The position numbers and the translations under genes were made by a program. 64,000 bases of DNA from the NCBI GenBank assembly GCA_030280995.1, contig JASXTE010000016.1, positions 12,353,001 to 12,417,000 of the forward strand. Reading direction: 5' to 3'. This document shows, piece by piece, positions 32,951 to 44,778 of the stretch. This DNA is from Hemileia vastatrix. Its lineage: Eukaryota > Basidiomycota > Pucciniomycetes > Pucciniales > Zaghouaniaceae. Each line of letters opens with the position of its first letter. Positions within the stretch are counted from its first letter, which is position 1. The notes beneath the pieces are model-generated. The model was not told the DNA's origin and made no database searches. It saw only the letters and a program-made list of their open reading frames with translations.

Positions 32951-34543
32951 GTACCTGAAAATGAGGTTATACATATATTTGGGATTTATATAGTGGATTT
33001 AGAAGAAGAGTTTATGCAAACTATATTGGAAAATTATTCATCTGATAAATATTTGTCTAAACTATCTACCATTCTTAATGATCCAAAAAATGCCTCCATG
33101 AGTGCATTAATTAAAACCTTGCCTCTAAAGTATAAAAATGCGTTGGAAAAAGGTAAACTATCAATTGAAGATGGATATATATATTACAGGAAAAAGTTAA
33201 GCAATGTAATAGTAATACCACCTTCTATGAAAGAGTTAATGTTGAGTACTTGTCATGATGACATCTTAGCTGGTCATTTTGATTTTAACAAAACATTAAC
33301 CAGAGTTAAAAATACAGCCTGGTGGATAAACATGAAAGAGGATGTACATAAATACATTGAAACATGTGACTCTTGTCAGAAATCTAAGAGATTAACTGGG
33401 AAGAGAGCTGGGTTGTTACAACAAATAGAGCAGCCAAAAGCTCCATGGGAAATTATAAACATGGATTTTGTAACTGGCTTGCCATTAGCAGGAAAAGAAA
33501 GTTTCAATTCTTGCTGGGTAATAGTGGATAGATTAACAAAAATGTGTAAGTTTATCCCTACCCATAAAGAGGTATCTGCTAAAGACTTGGAATTACTATG
33601 GTGGACTCAGATGATGAATACTGCTGGGTTCCCCAAAGCCATAATCTCTGACAGAGATCCTAAATTTACTTCAGAGTTCTGGACATCTTTGATGGAAGTA
33701 TCAGGTTGTCAATTAAAATTGTCTACAGCACACCATCCACAAACTGATAGGCTGGCTGAGAGGATGATACAAACTCTAGAAGATATGATCAGAAGATATT
33801 GTGCCTTTGGATTAGAATACAAAGACAATGAGAAATTCACACATGACTGCGTAACATTAATTCCTGGCCTTGAATTTGCTTATAACAGCACAACTCATTC
33901 TGTAACAGAGAAGAAACCATTTGAACTCTGGCTGGGATATGTACCAAATACCCCAGTAAATCATTTAAATAAACTACCAAGGTTGGATATACACCCTGGC
34001 AATAAATCCTTTATTCATATGCAACAAATGTGTAGAAAGCATGCAGAAGAATGCATCCAAAAATCATTTGAATATGAAAAGAAAAGGTGGGACAAATCTC
34101 ATAAAGAATTTGAATTTAAAAAGGGAGATGAAGTCCTCATATCAACACTACATTTTAACTTACAAGGTAATGTTAAATTAAAGGATCCCTTTGTAGGACC
34201 TTTTGTAGTAAATAATATGGTTGGTAATAATGCAGTGCAAGTCATATTATATTCTCCATATGATAGGAAACATCCAGTTTTCCCTATCTCATTATTGAAA
34301 CCTTACCATGCAAATGATCCTGACTTATTTCCAAAAAGAAGGGGAAGGCCTAAAAAGCAACCTGAAGAAATTGTGGAAAAAGCAGAGATTGAAAAAATAC
34401 TCAAGAAAAGAATCCTTACTAAAGAAAAAGGAACTGAGTATTTACTAAGATTTAAAGGGAAATCAAATGAATTTGATAAATGGATACCTGAAAAAGAAAT
34501 TTCTAATTTATCCACCCTTCTTAAAAAATTTAAACAGAAATAA
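32951..34543 (+). pseudogene. Integrase and chromodomain part of the chromovirus polyprotein, cut off by two stops
   Basis: In phase with the upstream polyprotein but separated by TAA codons at 32846-32848 and 32948-32950. The zinc-binding HHCC region is visible as CHDDILAGHFDFNKTLTRV and KYIETCDSCQKSKR (33250-33390). The catalytic core shows INMDFVTGLP (about 33460), SDRDPKFTSEFW (about 33645) and a glutamate in LAERMIQTLEDM (about 33760). The C-terminus has a chromodomain-like segment with EYLLRFKGKSNEFDKWIPE (34430-34490), which in chromoviruses directs integration to modified chromatin. It ends at a TAA at 34541-34543. No other break is seen, so the loss is recent. Confidence 0.85.
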
Positions 34544-34712
34544 ATTTCTGTTCAACCAGCTGAGGGGTTAAAAAACCAGTACTCATAATATTTTATTATG
34601 TTTTATTTCTTTAAAGTTGAATCTTTAATGCTACAGATTTATTCTGAATACCTGAAAATTACAAATTAATAAAATAAAATGTATAACTTATCATTTTTTT
34701 TATTGTTTTTTT

Positions 34713-34723
34713 GGGTGGGTGAG
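34713..34723 (+). promoter_or_regulatory. Polypurine tract candidate next to the 3' LTR
   Basis: GGGTGGGTGAG immediately precedes the LTR start TGTCAG. In copy E the corresponding sequence is present next to its 3' LTR (CTCACCCACC at 6770-6779 on the plus strand). This is the position and composition expected for second-strand priming. Confidence 0.6.
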
Positions 34724-36224
34724 TGTCAGCCTGTATATCTCCAGGACTGAGTAAAAAGTAATTATAAGTTATGTTAAACACATGAACTATACATGGGAAT
34801 AATAAATAAGAGTACACAAATAGTATACATAAGTAAAATTATGATAATACACAAAAAATGCCATTATAACACCTTATATACACGCATATATCCACCTTTT
34901 ATAGGTCTTATGTACTTAATATTATGTTGGAATATGTTAGGGTAATCTTAAGATCCTTAAGTATAAGGCTACATAATTTTTAAGTACACTTAAAGCTGTT
35001 ATATTCATTGTTTTATGCAAAAAACAAGAAATGTGCTTTATTTCACTTAAAAGTTGACTATATGCGCTATAAAATTGAGAATATCAAAATTGCGCTTTGA
35101 CAGATCAATTGGGCTCATTTAGAACTATTGATTTGGATATTTAAATGCATAAAAATAACACTTTTCAAATTTGGTGTTTTTTATGCCAGAAATGGCTTCT
35201 GTGTACTGGCCACATACTGCCTGCTTTTTTCCCGTGTGAATAGCTTCATTTTTAGCAAAGTTAGCTTTTTCACACTATAATTACCCCACATTCTACGCCC
35301 AATGTGGGGAAACACACTAAAATAGGCGACAGGCGCTTATTTAGTGTCCTAGCTTAATTAATAATGCATTGACCTTGTTTATATGCACTAATTTCATTAA
35401 TAACCTCACTCTTGGCACTTTATTTCATCACCACGCTTAAATTCGCCTAATTTTAGTCAAGGATTTACCCGTGCAAGCGCCTGCCAAGAACTGCATGTAG
35501 TTGCCCCACATCTCACGCTCTTTTTTAAGTTTTTGGGTGGTTTCTCAGTCAGTTTTGGTTATTTTTGAATGGGAATTTCACGTAGTATAATGTCAGGATT
35601 AGCCCCATTATTTCTACAGTCAATCCCCCTTATTATTAAGCTATTATTAACCTTAAAAAGTCTCCTTTAGTCTTTAATATTATTGTTTTATACGCATATA
35701 CTCTCTTTTTGTCTTTTTCTTTAATTTTGATGGATCTCCCTTATTATTATAGGATTTTGGCGGTTGTTACTCTTCTAATTATGTCATGGGTTACTGGGAA
35801 TGTTAATGGGCATGTCTATTAGTTGTTTAGAGGCGTCATTAACTGTGTATTGGGTGGTACATCAAGGGAATCATTGGGGAACTCAGTGTGTATAAAAGGA
35901 GGAGGTTTTTGGGTTGTATTTCTTCATTCATTATCATTACAATTTAACCAATATAACCAAACCAATTACAATACATATCAATTAGTACTTTTATAAGACT
36001 TTTGAATAGTATCTGAATTTATATAATCTATTTTTCTACCAACTATAAAGATTGTAAGCCATATATAAGAATAGTGAGAATTATATTACTGAGACCTTTA
36101 TATTTGATTATATTTTACAACTTAGTGGATTAGTACTACAGTATTCATACAGGACCATTTAAATCTTCTAGAAAACTGACCATTCAAGCTAGTTCACGTC
36201 TTTGTACTTGACCTTAGCCTGACA
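34724..36224 (+). repeat. 3' LTR of chromovirus copy D
   Basis: 1,501 bp, TGTCAG...CTGACA, near-identical to 26500-28001, with the same TATA box at 35891-35898. It is followed directly by the target duplication GTTTA and the resumed palindrome array. Confidence 0.95.
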
Positions 36225-39200
36225 GTTTATCTGGTATTTCTTACAAACATTTCTACTGGTATTTTATCTTTGTGCCTCACTCATATATATTGTTTGATAA
36301 ATTTTTTGTCTTAATTATATTATTATTTTTTAAGTACAGCAGAAAATCATGTGCCAAATGCATGCAGAGTGATGTTACACCTTTTATAATATTATTAAAT
36401 AAATGTATAAAAATATTAAAATAATTAATTTTAAAAATTATTAATCGATATCCAAAAGCAATATGAGGAATAAAAAATTAAGTTAAAGGGATCAAATATG
36501 AAAAAAGAAATCCAAGTATTATTCCAATATCAAAGGGCAGTAGAGATGTTGAAGCAAATGAGAGCCATCAGGGATAAATTGTACTAAATTGATTGTTTTT
36601 TAAAGATAAAAATTGTGTACCTGTGGTTTGGATGAACTCCAGGTGGACAATTCAGCTATATCAAACTACATCTAGTGAAGTTTCTTATCAAATATTTTTT
36701 TCATTTCCATAGAGAGAATTGATCCCATCTGACTGCACCTGACCAAAAGTGTCCAGCACAAGTTCAGCCGAACTTGTGCTGGACACTTTTATGATGGAGA
36801 GTAGCTAGGGTGCAGGTCTTCTTCAGTGCAACTGTTATTTTTTTAAAACATGTCTACTGGTATTTGATCTTTCTGTGTTATTCATATTTTATTATGTGAT
36901 TAATTTTTTGTCATTAGAAAATTATTAATTTTATTAGTATAGAAAAAACTTGTGCACCAAATGCATGCCATGTTATATTACAACTTTTATAATATTATTA
37001 AAAAATGATAAAAAAATATGAAAATGATTTTTTTTCCAAAATTATAAATTAATATCCAAATGTAACATGAGTGATAAAAAGTAAAGTAAAAGAGATCAAA
37101 TATGAAAAAGAAAAATTCAAGGAAAATTCCTGCCTTCAAGAGCCAGTAGAGGTGTTGAAACAAATGGATGCCATCAGGGCTAAATTTGACAAAATTCAAA
37201 TTTTTTTAAAGATAAAATATTTTTCACTTGAGGTTTGGAGAAAATTAAGGTGAATAATTCAGCCATACCAAACTACTTCTAATGTAATTATTTAGCATTT
37301 TTTTAAATTTCATTTTCACAGAGAGAATTTATCCCATCTTACTGCACCTGAACAAAAGTGTCCAGCACAAGTTCAGCCAAACTTGTGCTGGACACTTTTA
37401 TGATGGAGAGTAGCTAGGGTGGAACTGTTCCTCAGTACATCAGTTTTTTGTTTTTCACATTTCTATTGGTTTTTTATCATTTTTTGTCATTCATATTTAT
37501 CTTATAATTAATTATTTGTCACCATATATATTATTAATGTTTCTAGTATAGCAAAAACCTGCATGCCAAATGCAAAATAGGTGATGTTACACCTTTAATA
37601 ATATTATTATATAAATTTAAAAAAATATGAATATATTTAGTTTTTAAAAAAATAAATTGATATTTAAAATTAAAAAGAGTAATAGAAAAGTAAAATGAAA
37701 ATAAATGGGATTAAATACAAAATAAAAAATACAAGTAAAACCTTTACTATCAAGAGCCAGAAGTGGTTTTGGGACAGTTGGCAACCCCTAGGTCAAGACT
37801 TGGTCTAAATTTATTTTTATTTATAGCTAACAAATTTTGACCTGAGTTTTGGACAGACTTCCAGGGGACAATTTTACAATATTAAATATTCATTACTTCA
37901 ATAATTGAGTGAAATATCATTTTCATTGCCATAGAGAGAATTTATCTAATATGACTTCATGCAACCAAAAGTGTCCAGCACAAGTTCAGCCGAACTTATG
38001 CTGGACACTTTTATAATTGAGAGTAGGCATACAGCAAATATTCTTAAACTCAAAAGGGATTTCTTATAAACATTTCCACTGGTATTTGATCTTTCTGTGT
38101 CATTTAAATTTACCATTTGATTAATTTTTTGTCATCATTATATTATTAATGTTATTACTATAGTAATAACTAGTGTGAAAAATACATAACAGGTGGTGTT
38201 CCACCTTTAATCATATATTATTAAATAAAGGTATAAGAGTATGAAAATTATTTATTTTAAAAATTAAAAATTGATATCCAAAGCAATATGAGCAATAAAA
38301 AAGTAAAATAAAAGGAATCAAATAAGAAAAAAAAATCTAAGGAAAATTCCCACTATCAATAACAAGTAGAGGTGTTAGATCAAATGTGCACCACCAGGGC
38401 TGAAATTGTACTATATTTTCTTTTTTTTAAAACAAAAGAAAGTGTCTTGATGAGGTTTGAAAAATCATCAGGAGGACATTTTGGCAATATCAAACTACTT
38501 ATTGTGCAATGATTGAGCAAAATGTCATTTTCATTTCCATAGAGTAAATTTATCCCATCTGACTGCATGCAACCAAAAGTGTCCAGCAAAAGTTTGGCCA
38601 AACTTATGCTGCAAACTTTTATGATGGTGAGTATCTAGGGTGCAGGTATTCCTTATAAACAAATCCACTTATATATGATCTTTATGTGTCATTCATATTT
38701 ATCATTTGATTCATTGTTTTTCACCATTATACTATTAATGTTATTAGTATTGAAAAAACTTGTAAGCCAAATGCATACTGGGAGATGCCACATCTTTAAT
38801 AATCTTATTAAATAAAAGAAAAAAAAATATGAAAAGTATTAGTTTTACAATAAATAAATTGATATTTGAAAGCAAAAAGAGGAATAAAAAAGTAAAATAA
38901 AAGTGATTAAATATGAAATTAAACATTCAATTAAAATTTCTGACATCAAAGATAATTTTAGTTTTCAGAGCAAATTTGCACCACCAGTTCTAGATTTGGA
39001 ATAAATTTTCTTTTTTTAAAAATAAATAAAAGTGTCTACCTGAGGTTTTCCAAAAAATCAGGAGGATAGTATAGCAGTATCAAATTACTTCTTGTGCAAT
39101 GATTGAGCAAAAATTCATTTTAACTTCCATTGAGTAAATTTATCCCATCTGACTGCATGCAACCAAATGTGTCCAGCACAAGCTCAGCTAAACTTGTGCT

Positions 39201-42200
39201 GGACAATTTTTTGATGGAGAGTAGCTAGGGTGCAAGTCTTCTTCAGTAAATCTTGTATTACTTTTAAAAATTTCTATTGGTATTTTATCTTTCTGTGTCA
39301 TCCATATTTATTATTTGATTAATTTTTAGTCACCATTATATTATTAATGTTGTTAGTATAGCAAAAAAATGTGTACTGAATGTACAATGGGTGATTTTAC
39401 AAATTTAATAATATTATATAATAAATGTAAAAAAATGTGAAAAATATCAGTTTTACCAAAATAAAATTGATATTTAAAAGCTAAAGGATAAATAAAAGGG
39501 TAAAATTAAAATTAAAGAGGTCAAACATGAAAAAAAGATATGAAGTATAATTTCTGCTATCATGAGCCAGTAGAGGCTTCAGAAAAAATGGGCACCATCA
39601 TAGATTAACATGGATTAAATTTACTTTTTACCAAAGTAAATAATTGTCTACATTAGGTTTTGACAAACTTCAGGGGGACAATTTGTCCATATAAAACTAC
39701 TTTCAGTGCAATGATGGAGTGATAATTCAGTCTCATTTCCATAAAATTAATTGATTGTATCTGACAGCATGCAAACAAAAATGTCCAGCACAAGTTTGGC
39801 CAATCTTGTGCTGGACACTTTTATCATGGAGAGTAGCCAGGGTGCAAGTCATTTTAAATCATCTGGAATTTCTTATAAAAATGTCCACTGTTATTCAATC
39901 TTGGTGCCTCACTCATATTTATTAATTGATTATTTCTTTGTCACCATTATATTATTAATATTATCAGTATAGCAAAAACTTGTGTGCCAAATGAATACTG
40001 GGTGATGTCACACCTTTTATAATATTATTAAATAAAGGTAAAAAAATATGAAAATGATTTATTTTACAAAAAAATAAATTTCTATCCAAAAGCAATATGA
40101 GGGGAATAATGTAAAATAAAAGAAATCAAAGATGAAAATTAAAATCCAAGTTAAATTCCTGCCATAAAAAGAAAAAAGAGATTTTGAATCAAATTAGCAC
40201 AATCAAGGCTAAACTTGCACTAAATTTTCTTTTTTGTAATAATAAAAAAAAAATCCACTTGAGCTTTACCAAAACTTCAAGATGACAATTTCGCCATATC
40301 AAACTACTTCTAGTGTAATTATTTATCAAAAATTTATCTTTATTTCCATAGAGAGAATTGCTCCCATCTGACTGCACCTGAGCAAAAGTGTCCAGCACAA
40401 GTTTGGCCAAACTTGTGCTGGACACTTTTATGATGGAGAGTAGCTAGGGTAGAATTTCTCTTCAGTTCATCTAGTATTTCTTACAAACATGTCTACTGGT
40501 ATTTTATCTTTGTGCCTCACTCATAAATATCATTTGATAATTTTTGGTCACCATTATATTATTAATTTTATAAGTATAGAAAAAACTAATGAGACAAATG
40601 CATTCCAGGTGATGTTACACCATTTATAATATTATTAAATAAATGTATAAAAATATGAAAATAATTTATTTTAAAAATTATTAATTGATATCCAAAAGCA
40701 ATATGAGGAGTAAAAAATTAAGTTAAAGGGATAAAATATAAAAAAAGGAATCCAAGTAATTTTCCTACTATCAAAGGCCAGTAGAGGTGTAGAAGCAAAT
40801 GAGAGCCATCAGGGATAAATTGTACTAAATTTACTTTTTTTTAAAGATAAAAAATTGTGCACCTGTGGTTTGGATGAACTCTAGGTGGAAATTTTGGCTA
40901 TATAAAGCTTCTTCTAGTGAATTTTTATATCAAATAATTTTTTTTATTTCCATAGAGAGAATTGATCTCATCTGACTGCACTTGACCAAAAGTGTCCAGC
41001 ACAAGTTTGGCAGAACTTGTGCTGGACACTTTTTTGATGGTGAGTATCTAGGGTGCAGGTCTTCTTCAGTGCAACTGGTATTTTTTTAAAACATATCCAC
41101 TGGTATTTGATATTTCTTTTTTATTAATATTTTATCATTTGATCAATTTTTTGTCACCAGTATTTTATTATTTTTATTAGTATAGCAAAAAAACATGTGC
41201 CAAATGCTTACAGGGTGATGTTAAAACTTTGATAATTTTATTAAATACAAGTAAAAAATTATGAAAATGATTTGTTTTACATAAAATTAATTGATATCTT
41301 AAAGAAAAAAAAGGGATAAAAAGAAATAGGTTGAATAAAAGAGATTTTTTATGAAATTAAAAATTAAAGCTAAATGCCTACTTTCAAGGCTCAGAAGAGG
41401 TGTTGGATAAAATGGGCACCATAAGGAATAAATTTTTACTTAATTTGATTTTTTGAAAAACTAAATGAAGTTTTCAACTGATTTTTTTCCAATATTTAGT
41501 TGGAAACTCTGTCTATATAAAATTACTTCTAGTACCATGATTGACCAAATTACATCCTCATTTCCATATGCAGAATTGATCCCATATGGCCGGACCAGGC
41601 CAAAGGTGTCAACCACAAGTTTGAAAATTCTTCTGGTGGACACTTTTATGATGGAAAGTAGTAGGGAGAAAGTCTTCTTTAGTTAATCTAGTATTCCTCA
41701 TAAACTTTTCCAACTTATTTTTAGCCAAAAATCAGGTGGAAATTTTGTGCATATCAAATTACTTCTAATTCCATGATTGACTAAAAATTGATTCTCATTG
41801 CCATATAGAGATTTGATCTCATATGACTGGATCTGGAAAAAGTGTCACCACAATTTTTGATAAACTTAAGTTTGAAAATTTTATTATGGAAAGAAATTGC
41901 AAGTCTTCTTTATTTCATTAAGTAATCCTCATAAAAATTTCCACCTGTATTTTGGCAAAACTTCAGTTGGACACTTTGGCCATATTAAATTAATTCTAGT
42001 TCCATGTTGATAAAAAACTCATACTTATTGCCATATATAGATATTAAACCCATCAGACTGTGCCTTTCCAAAAGTGTCTACCTGACTTATGACTAAACCT
42101 CAGTTGGACACTTTTATGATGCAGAGTAGCTAGGGCAAAAGTATTCTTCAGTTAATTTGGTATTCATAATAAATTTATCCTCCTGAAGTTTAGCCTAACT

Positions 42201-42440
42201 TCAGGTGGAAAATTTTGGAAATCACCAGTTAGTCACTATCCATCAAAAATGTGTTCACCAAAATATTGGCTAAACTTGTGGTGGACCCCTTTGATCAGCC
42301 ACAGTCAGATGAGATCAACTCTTTAGATGAAAATGAGGATGATATTTTGGTCAATCATTGAAATAGAAGTAGTTTGATGTGGCCAAATTATCCCCCTGAA
42401 GTTCAGACAAACCTCACAAGGACACTTTTTAACAGGGAGT
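36225..42440. repeat. Palindrome array, right segment (about nine to eleven units of about 600 bp)
   Basis: It continues the array interrupted at 26499. Inverted repeats recur near 36745-36790, 37352, 37968, 38572, 39162, 39775, 40384-40429 and 40983, at spacings of about 600 bp, then become degenerate and closer (about 41603, 41840, 42070, 42250). Each intact unit keeps the GACTGCA(C/T)...CCAAAAGTG motif before and the TTTTATGATGGAGAGTAGC motif after the inverted repeat. No gene is supported; the small open frames are by-products of the repeat. Confidence 0.85.
40384..40429. repeat. Perfect 46-bp palindrome in an array unit
   Basis: The left arm is AAAAGTGTCCAGCACAAGTT and the centre is TTGGCCAA, followed by the exact inverse of the left arm. 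There is no spacer, so both DNA cruciform and RNA hairpin would be 23 bp long before the loop. It is the best preserved of the array's inverted repeats; 36745-36790 and 25202-25239 are nearly as good. Confidence 0.9.
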
Positions 42441-43023
42441 AACTGAGAAAAATCCATTTATCAGAAGGAAAATCTTTTATTGGATAGATGCCAAGGCTTC
42501 ATATTTGTGTAATATGGTCAGTATTAATTTTGAAAGTGTCTGTCCAAGCAATTTCATTGCCCATCATGACACATTTTGTTTTAAATGTTTCAAACTGTGT
42601 GATACAGTATTAAGGTGTCACATAGTATAATTAAGTTCTATTAAGTGCCCTCCTATGATGCCTAAATTATAATTTAATATCTTACATAATAATTATTTTT
42701 TATATAAATTCATCAATATGTTATTTTATTATCAAATTTAATAGAGCAAGTATCTTGAATTATTATATATGCATAAGCTTATGTTAGATCAATTTGTGCC
42801 CAATTTATGCTCAACAGAGGACCAAAATCAAGTTCTGGAGGATCAACTTGTGCATAATTTGGAATCATTTTATATTCTGTCTATAATCAATCTGAGAATA
42901 AATGTACTTCCAATACAATTTTGTATAATGTTATAAAGTGAGAATAGCCCTGGAATAATAAGAGACACTCTGGAGTTCAAAGAGAGGAGATTGCTAGCAG
43001 TTCACCCCCAGATTTTTGTGGTG
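42441..43023. other. Right terminal region of the 20.7 kb element
   Basis: No gene and no array unit is visible. It contains AT-rich sequence, a CAACTTGTGCATAATTTGG-type patch near 42850, and the right terminal inverted repeat from about 42975 to 43023. Confidence 0.5.
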
Positions 43024-43026
43024 TAA

Positions 43027-44110
43027 GATTTGTCAAAGTATGAGTCAGGACTTTGAGAAATACTCTTTCTTTGGAAGACAGAAATGCCATGACATTAGCC
43101 AGGGCAGCCACTATGAAAAGCAATAAACTTTTTTTTGACATTGCATACAGGTTGAACAGAAATAGAGTATCTAGAAAGAAGGTAAAAATTCAGTTTATGA
43201 AAGATGTGAAACTTAAGAGCATTTTGAAGAAACCTTTTTTTGCAATCAAAATAATGGTTTCCATCATGAGCAGGCTTTTGACTCAAAGATATAGCTGTGC
43301 CATCAACAAAACCTACACATCCAGGGAAGCCTTTGGCTTGCATTACTTGAGAGGATTCAAGTCACTGTTGTGGAGTTGGCCAAGAAAGTGTTTAATACTT
43401 GAAGGAAAGGATAGAGATCATACAGCGCTTGGTGTATAATATAATCATACCATATCCTATTTTAAAGATATTATTCAAAAATCTTACAGCAGCACCATTT
43501 TTATTTGAGCAAAAGAAACATAGTGCAACAGCAAGTTGAATAGCAGGATAACACTGTTTATTTTGAGAATTTTTATGAAAGATAGGATTTTTGGATATGA
43601 GTTGATAAAGTGTTAAGAAAGAATTGGGAGATGTTTGAAATATTTGAGTCAAGTTTAGTTGAGGAATGTTGAGAATGGAGCAGAGATCATATCTGGGATC
43701 ATGATGAAGATTCAGCCCCCTTGGGTTTATGTAACGCTTTTGTGAAAGAAAAGACATATAGGCTAAAGCATTTTCCAAATCAGAGTCAGATTTACAATGA
43801 AGAGCTAAAACACTACGCAATATAGGGGGTGGACTTGCTAGCAAGTCCTCAACCTGAACTCAGATGGAACTCAGATGGAACTCAGACTGAACTCAGACTG
43901 AACCCATACTGAACTCTACTTGAACACCCACCTAAAACTGTTCTGCTGAGTGGTGTTCATCCCTGATTGTATGGTTCCTTTATCAATAGCTCAATGTGTG
44001 TTCAATCTATGGTGAGTTTGGTTCCAAGGTTGCGGACTTGCTAGCAAGTCCGCCCCCCATATTGTGTGGTGAAAGTAAAGCAATAGCATTTATAGTTGAG
44101 TGAAGTAGCT
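43027..44110 (-). pseudogene. N-terminal and catalytic part of the Harbinger DDE transposase of element A
   Basis: Reading right to left: YMSFLSQKRYINPRG, HHDPRYDLCSILNIPQL, FLTLYQLISKNPIFHKNSQN and PAIQLAVALCFF (helical N-terminal region), then the core motif GCVGFVDGTAISL (first catalytic Asp, about 43310) and KFHIFHKLNFYL. The second catalytic block should read CHDS as in element C, but here it is preceded by a stop and reads CHGIS, so Asp is replaced by Gly. The third block is at 22160, beyond the 20.7 kb insert. A family 1 MITE also sits at the gene's 5' end (43811-44071). Dead by stops, frameshifts and insertion. Confidence 0.75.
43811..44071. mobile_element. CACTA-like MITE, family 1, copy 2 (inverted relative to copy 1)
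   Basis: 261 bp from CACTACGCAATATAG to its inverse ...ATATTGTGTGGTG, with AAA on both sides (43808-43810, 44072-44074). Removing it gives AGAGCTAAAAGTAAAGC, closely matching the uninterrupted sequence in element C (about 59384). The interior is that of the copies at 23051 and 53597. Confidence 0.85.
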
Positions 44111-44574
44111 TCCTAGTAGAGAGGTGTTTCATAGTTGTTTGTGGAAGGCTTATGTGATGAGGAAAGTGGGAATTTACAGCCAAATCGGAGTTGGGGTGTG
44201 TAGATAGAAAAAAAATTCAAGTGTTTGCCACCAAAATAAAGTAGCATAGAGTGCAGAAATAATTAAGGATGGCATCAGCAATTATAAGTGATGTTACTTT
44301 CTTAAATCCATCATGGATGTGATGAGTTTGGGATCAGGAATTAGGAATGGAAATTGGGGTCTAAGAGGCGGGATAATGCATTATTGTGGATTCCTTATCC
44401 ACTTGCCCTGGGGCTAGTGGATAAGAATCTTCTGCAATTAATGTCTGATCCTGGGAAAAAAGATTCCTGATCCCTAATTGCTGATCCCTCAACTTTGATA
44501 CCCCCTATTATTGTAATTAAACAAGTATTTTAATAAAAACAGTTTTATTAAAATAAAACACTTATATTTAAAAT

Positions 44575-44775
44575 AGGGGGTATCAAAGTTAGAAATATTC
44601 CATTTCAAAATACCTCTTTTTTCCACCAAATCAACCATGATTATTTTTTTAAAATATGCCATATTGTGCCCCCAAAACACCTTTCTACTGAAAATTAATG
44701 TCAAATTTGTGGCTTTCTTTTTGTGTTGTGAAATTCCTTTTAAATAATTACAAATTTTTAACTTTGATACCCCCT
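44575..44775. mobile_element. Harbinger-type MITE, family 2, copy 2
   Basis: 201 bp framed by AGGGGGTATCAAAGTTAGAA and the inverse ...AACTTTGATACCCCCT, with AAT on both sides (44572-44574, 44776-44778). The interior is inverted relative to the copies at 23441 and 49290. It lies only 68 bp from the right end of element A, which has the same terminal sequence. Confidence 0.85.
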
Positions 44776-44778
44776 AAT

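Larger units (their letters stand above)
26500..36224 (+). mobile_element. Young Ty3/gypsy chromovirus (copy D) inserted in the palindrome array
   Basis: LTRs at 26500-28001 and 34724-36224 (TGTCAG...CTGACA) differ at only about 15-20 positions by eye over 1.5 kb. A perfect GTTTA target duplication flanks the element (26495-26499, 36225-36229). The internal part holds a single gag-protease-RT-RNase H-integrase-chromodomain reading frame broken only by two TAA codons, with an overlapping ORF near its start. The order with integrase after RNase H and a terminal chromodomain identifies a chromovirus. It is a recent insertion but not coding-competent as read. Confidence 0.95.
22300..43023. mobile_element. 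Large CACTA-like TIR element (20.7 kb with nested inserts) carrying a palindrome array
   Basis: The left end CACCACAGGAAATCTGAGGG and the inverted right end CACCACAAAAATCTGGGGGT are matched over about 45 bp with few mismatches; both continue into TGAACTGCTA(A/G)CA. TAA flanks both sides (22297-22299 and 43024-43026). The joined flanks reproduce the uninterrupted transposase of element C around 58600. A CAC(T/C)A start and 3-bp target duplication are hallmarks of CACTA (CMC/EnSpm) elements. Inside: an AT-rich region, two MITEs, an array of about 600-bp units with palindromes, and a complete gypsy element. Without the gypsy and MITEs it is about 10.5 kb. I see no transposase, so it would be non-autonomous. 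Confidence 0.75.
17829..44506 (+). mobile_element. PIF/Harbinger-type element A, interrupted by a solo LTR and a 20.7 kb element
   Basis: The left end AGGGGGTATCAAAGTTGA (17829) and the right end ...TCAACTTTGATACCCCCT (44506) are inverted copies of one another, also shared with elements B and C. Inside are a plus-strand Myb/SANT-like gene (18194-19555), a block of short repeats (20870-21300), and a convergent minus-strand DDE transposase split at TAA (22297-22299 / 43024-43026) by a nested 20.7 kb element. Flanking trinucleotides are TAT and ATT, so a target duplication is not clear. Without the two large inserts and the small MITE at 43811 the element is about 4.5 kb. Both genes are broken. 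Confidence 0.75.

Noticed and set aside
24105..42440. Regular repeats with palindromic cores, considered as a CRISPR-like array
   Set aside because: Unit length of about 600 bp, eukaryotic setting with introns and LTR elements, and related rather than unique intervening sequence. No cas-like gene.
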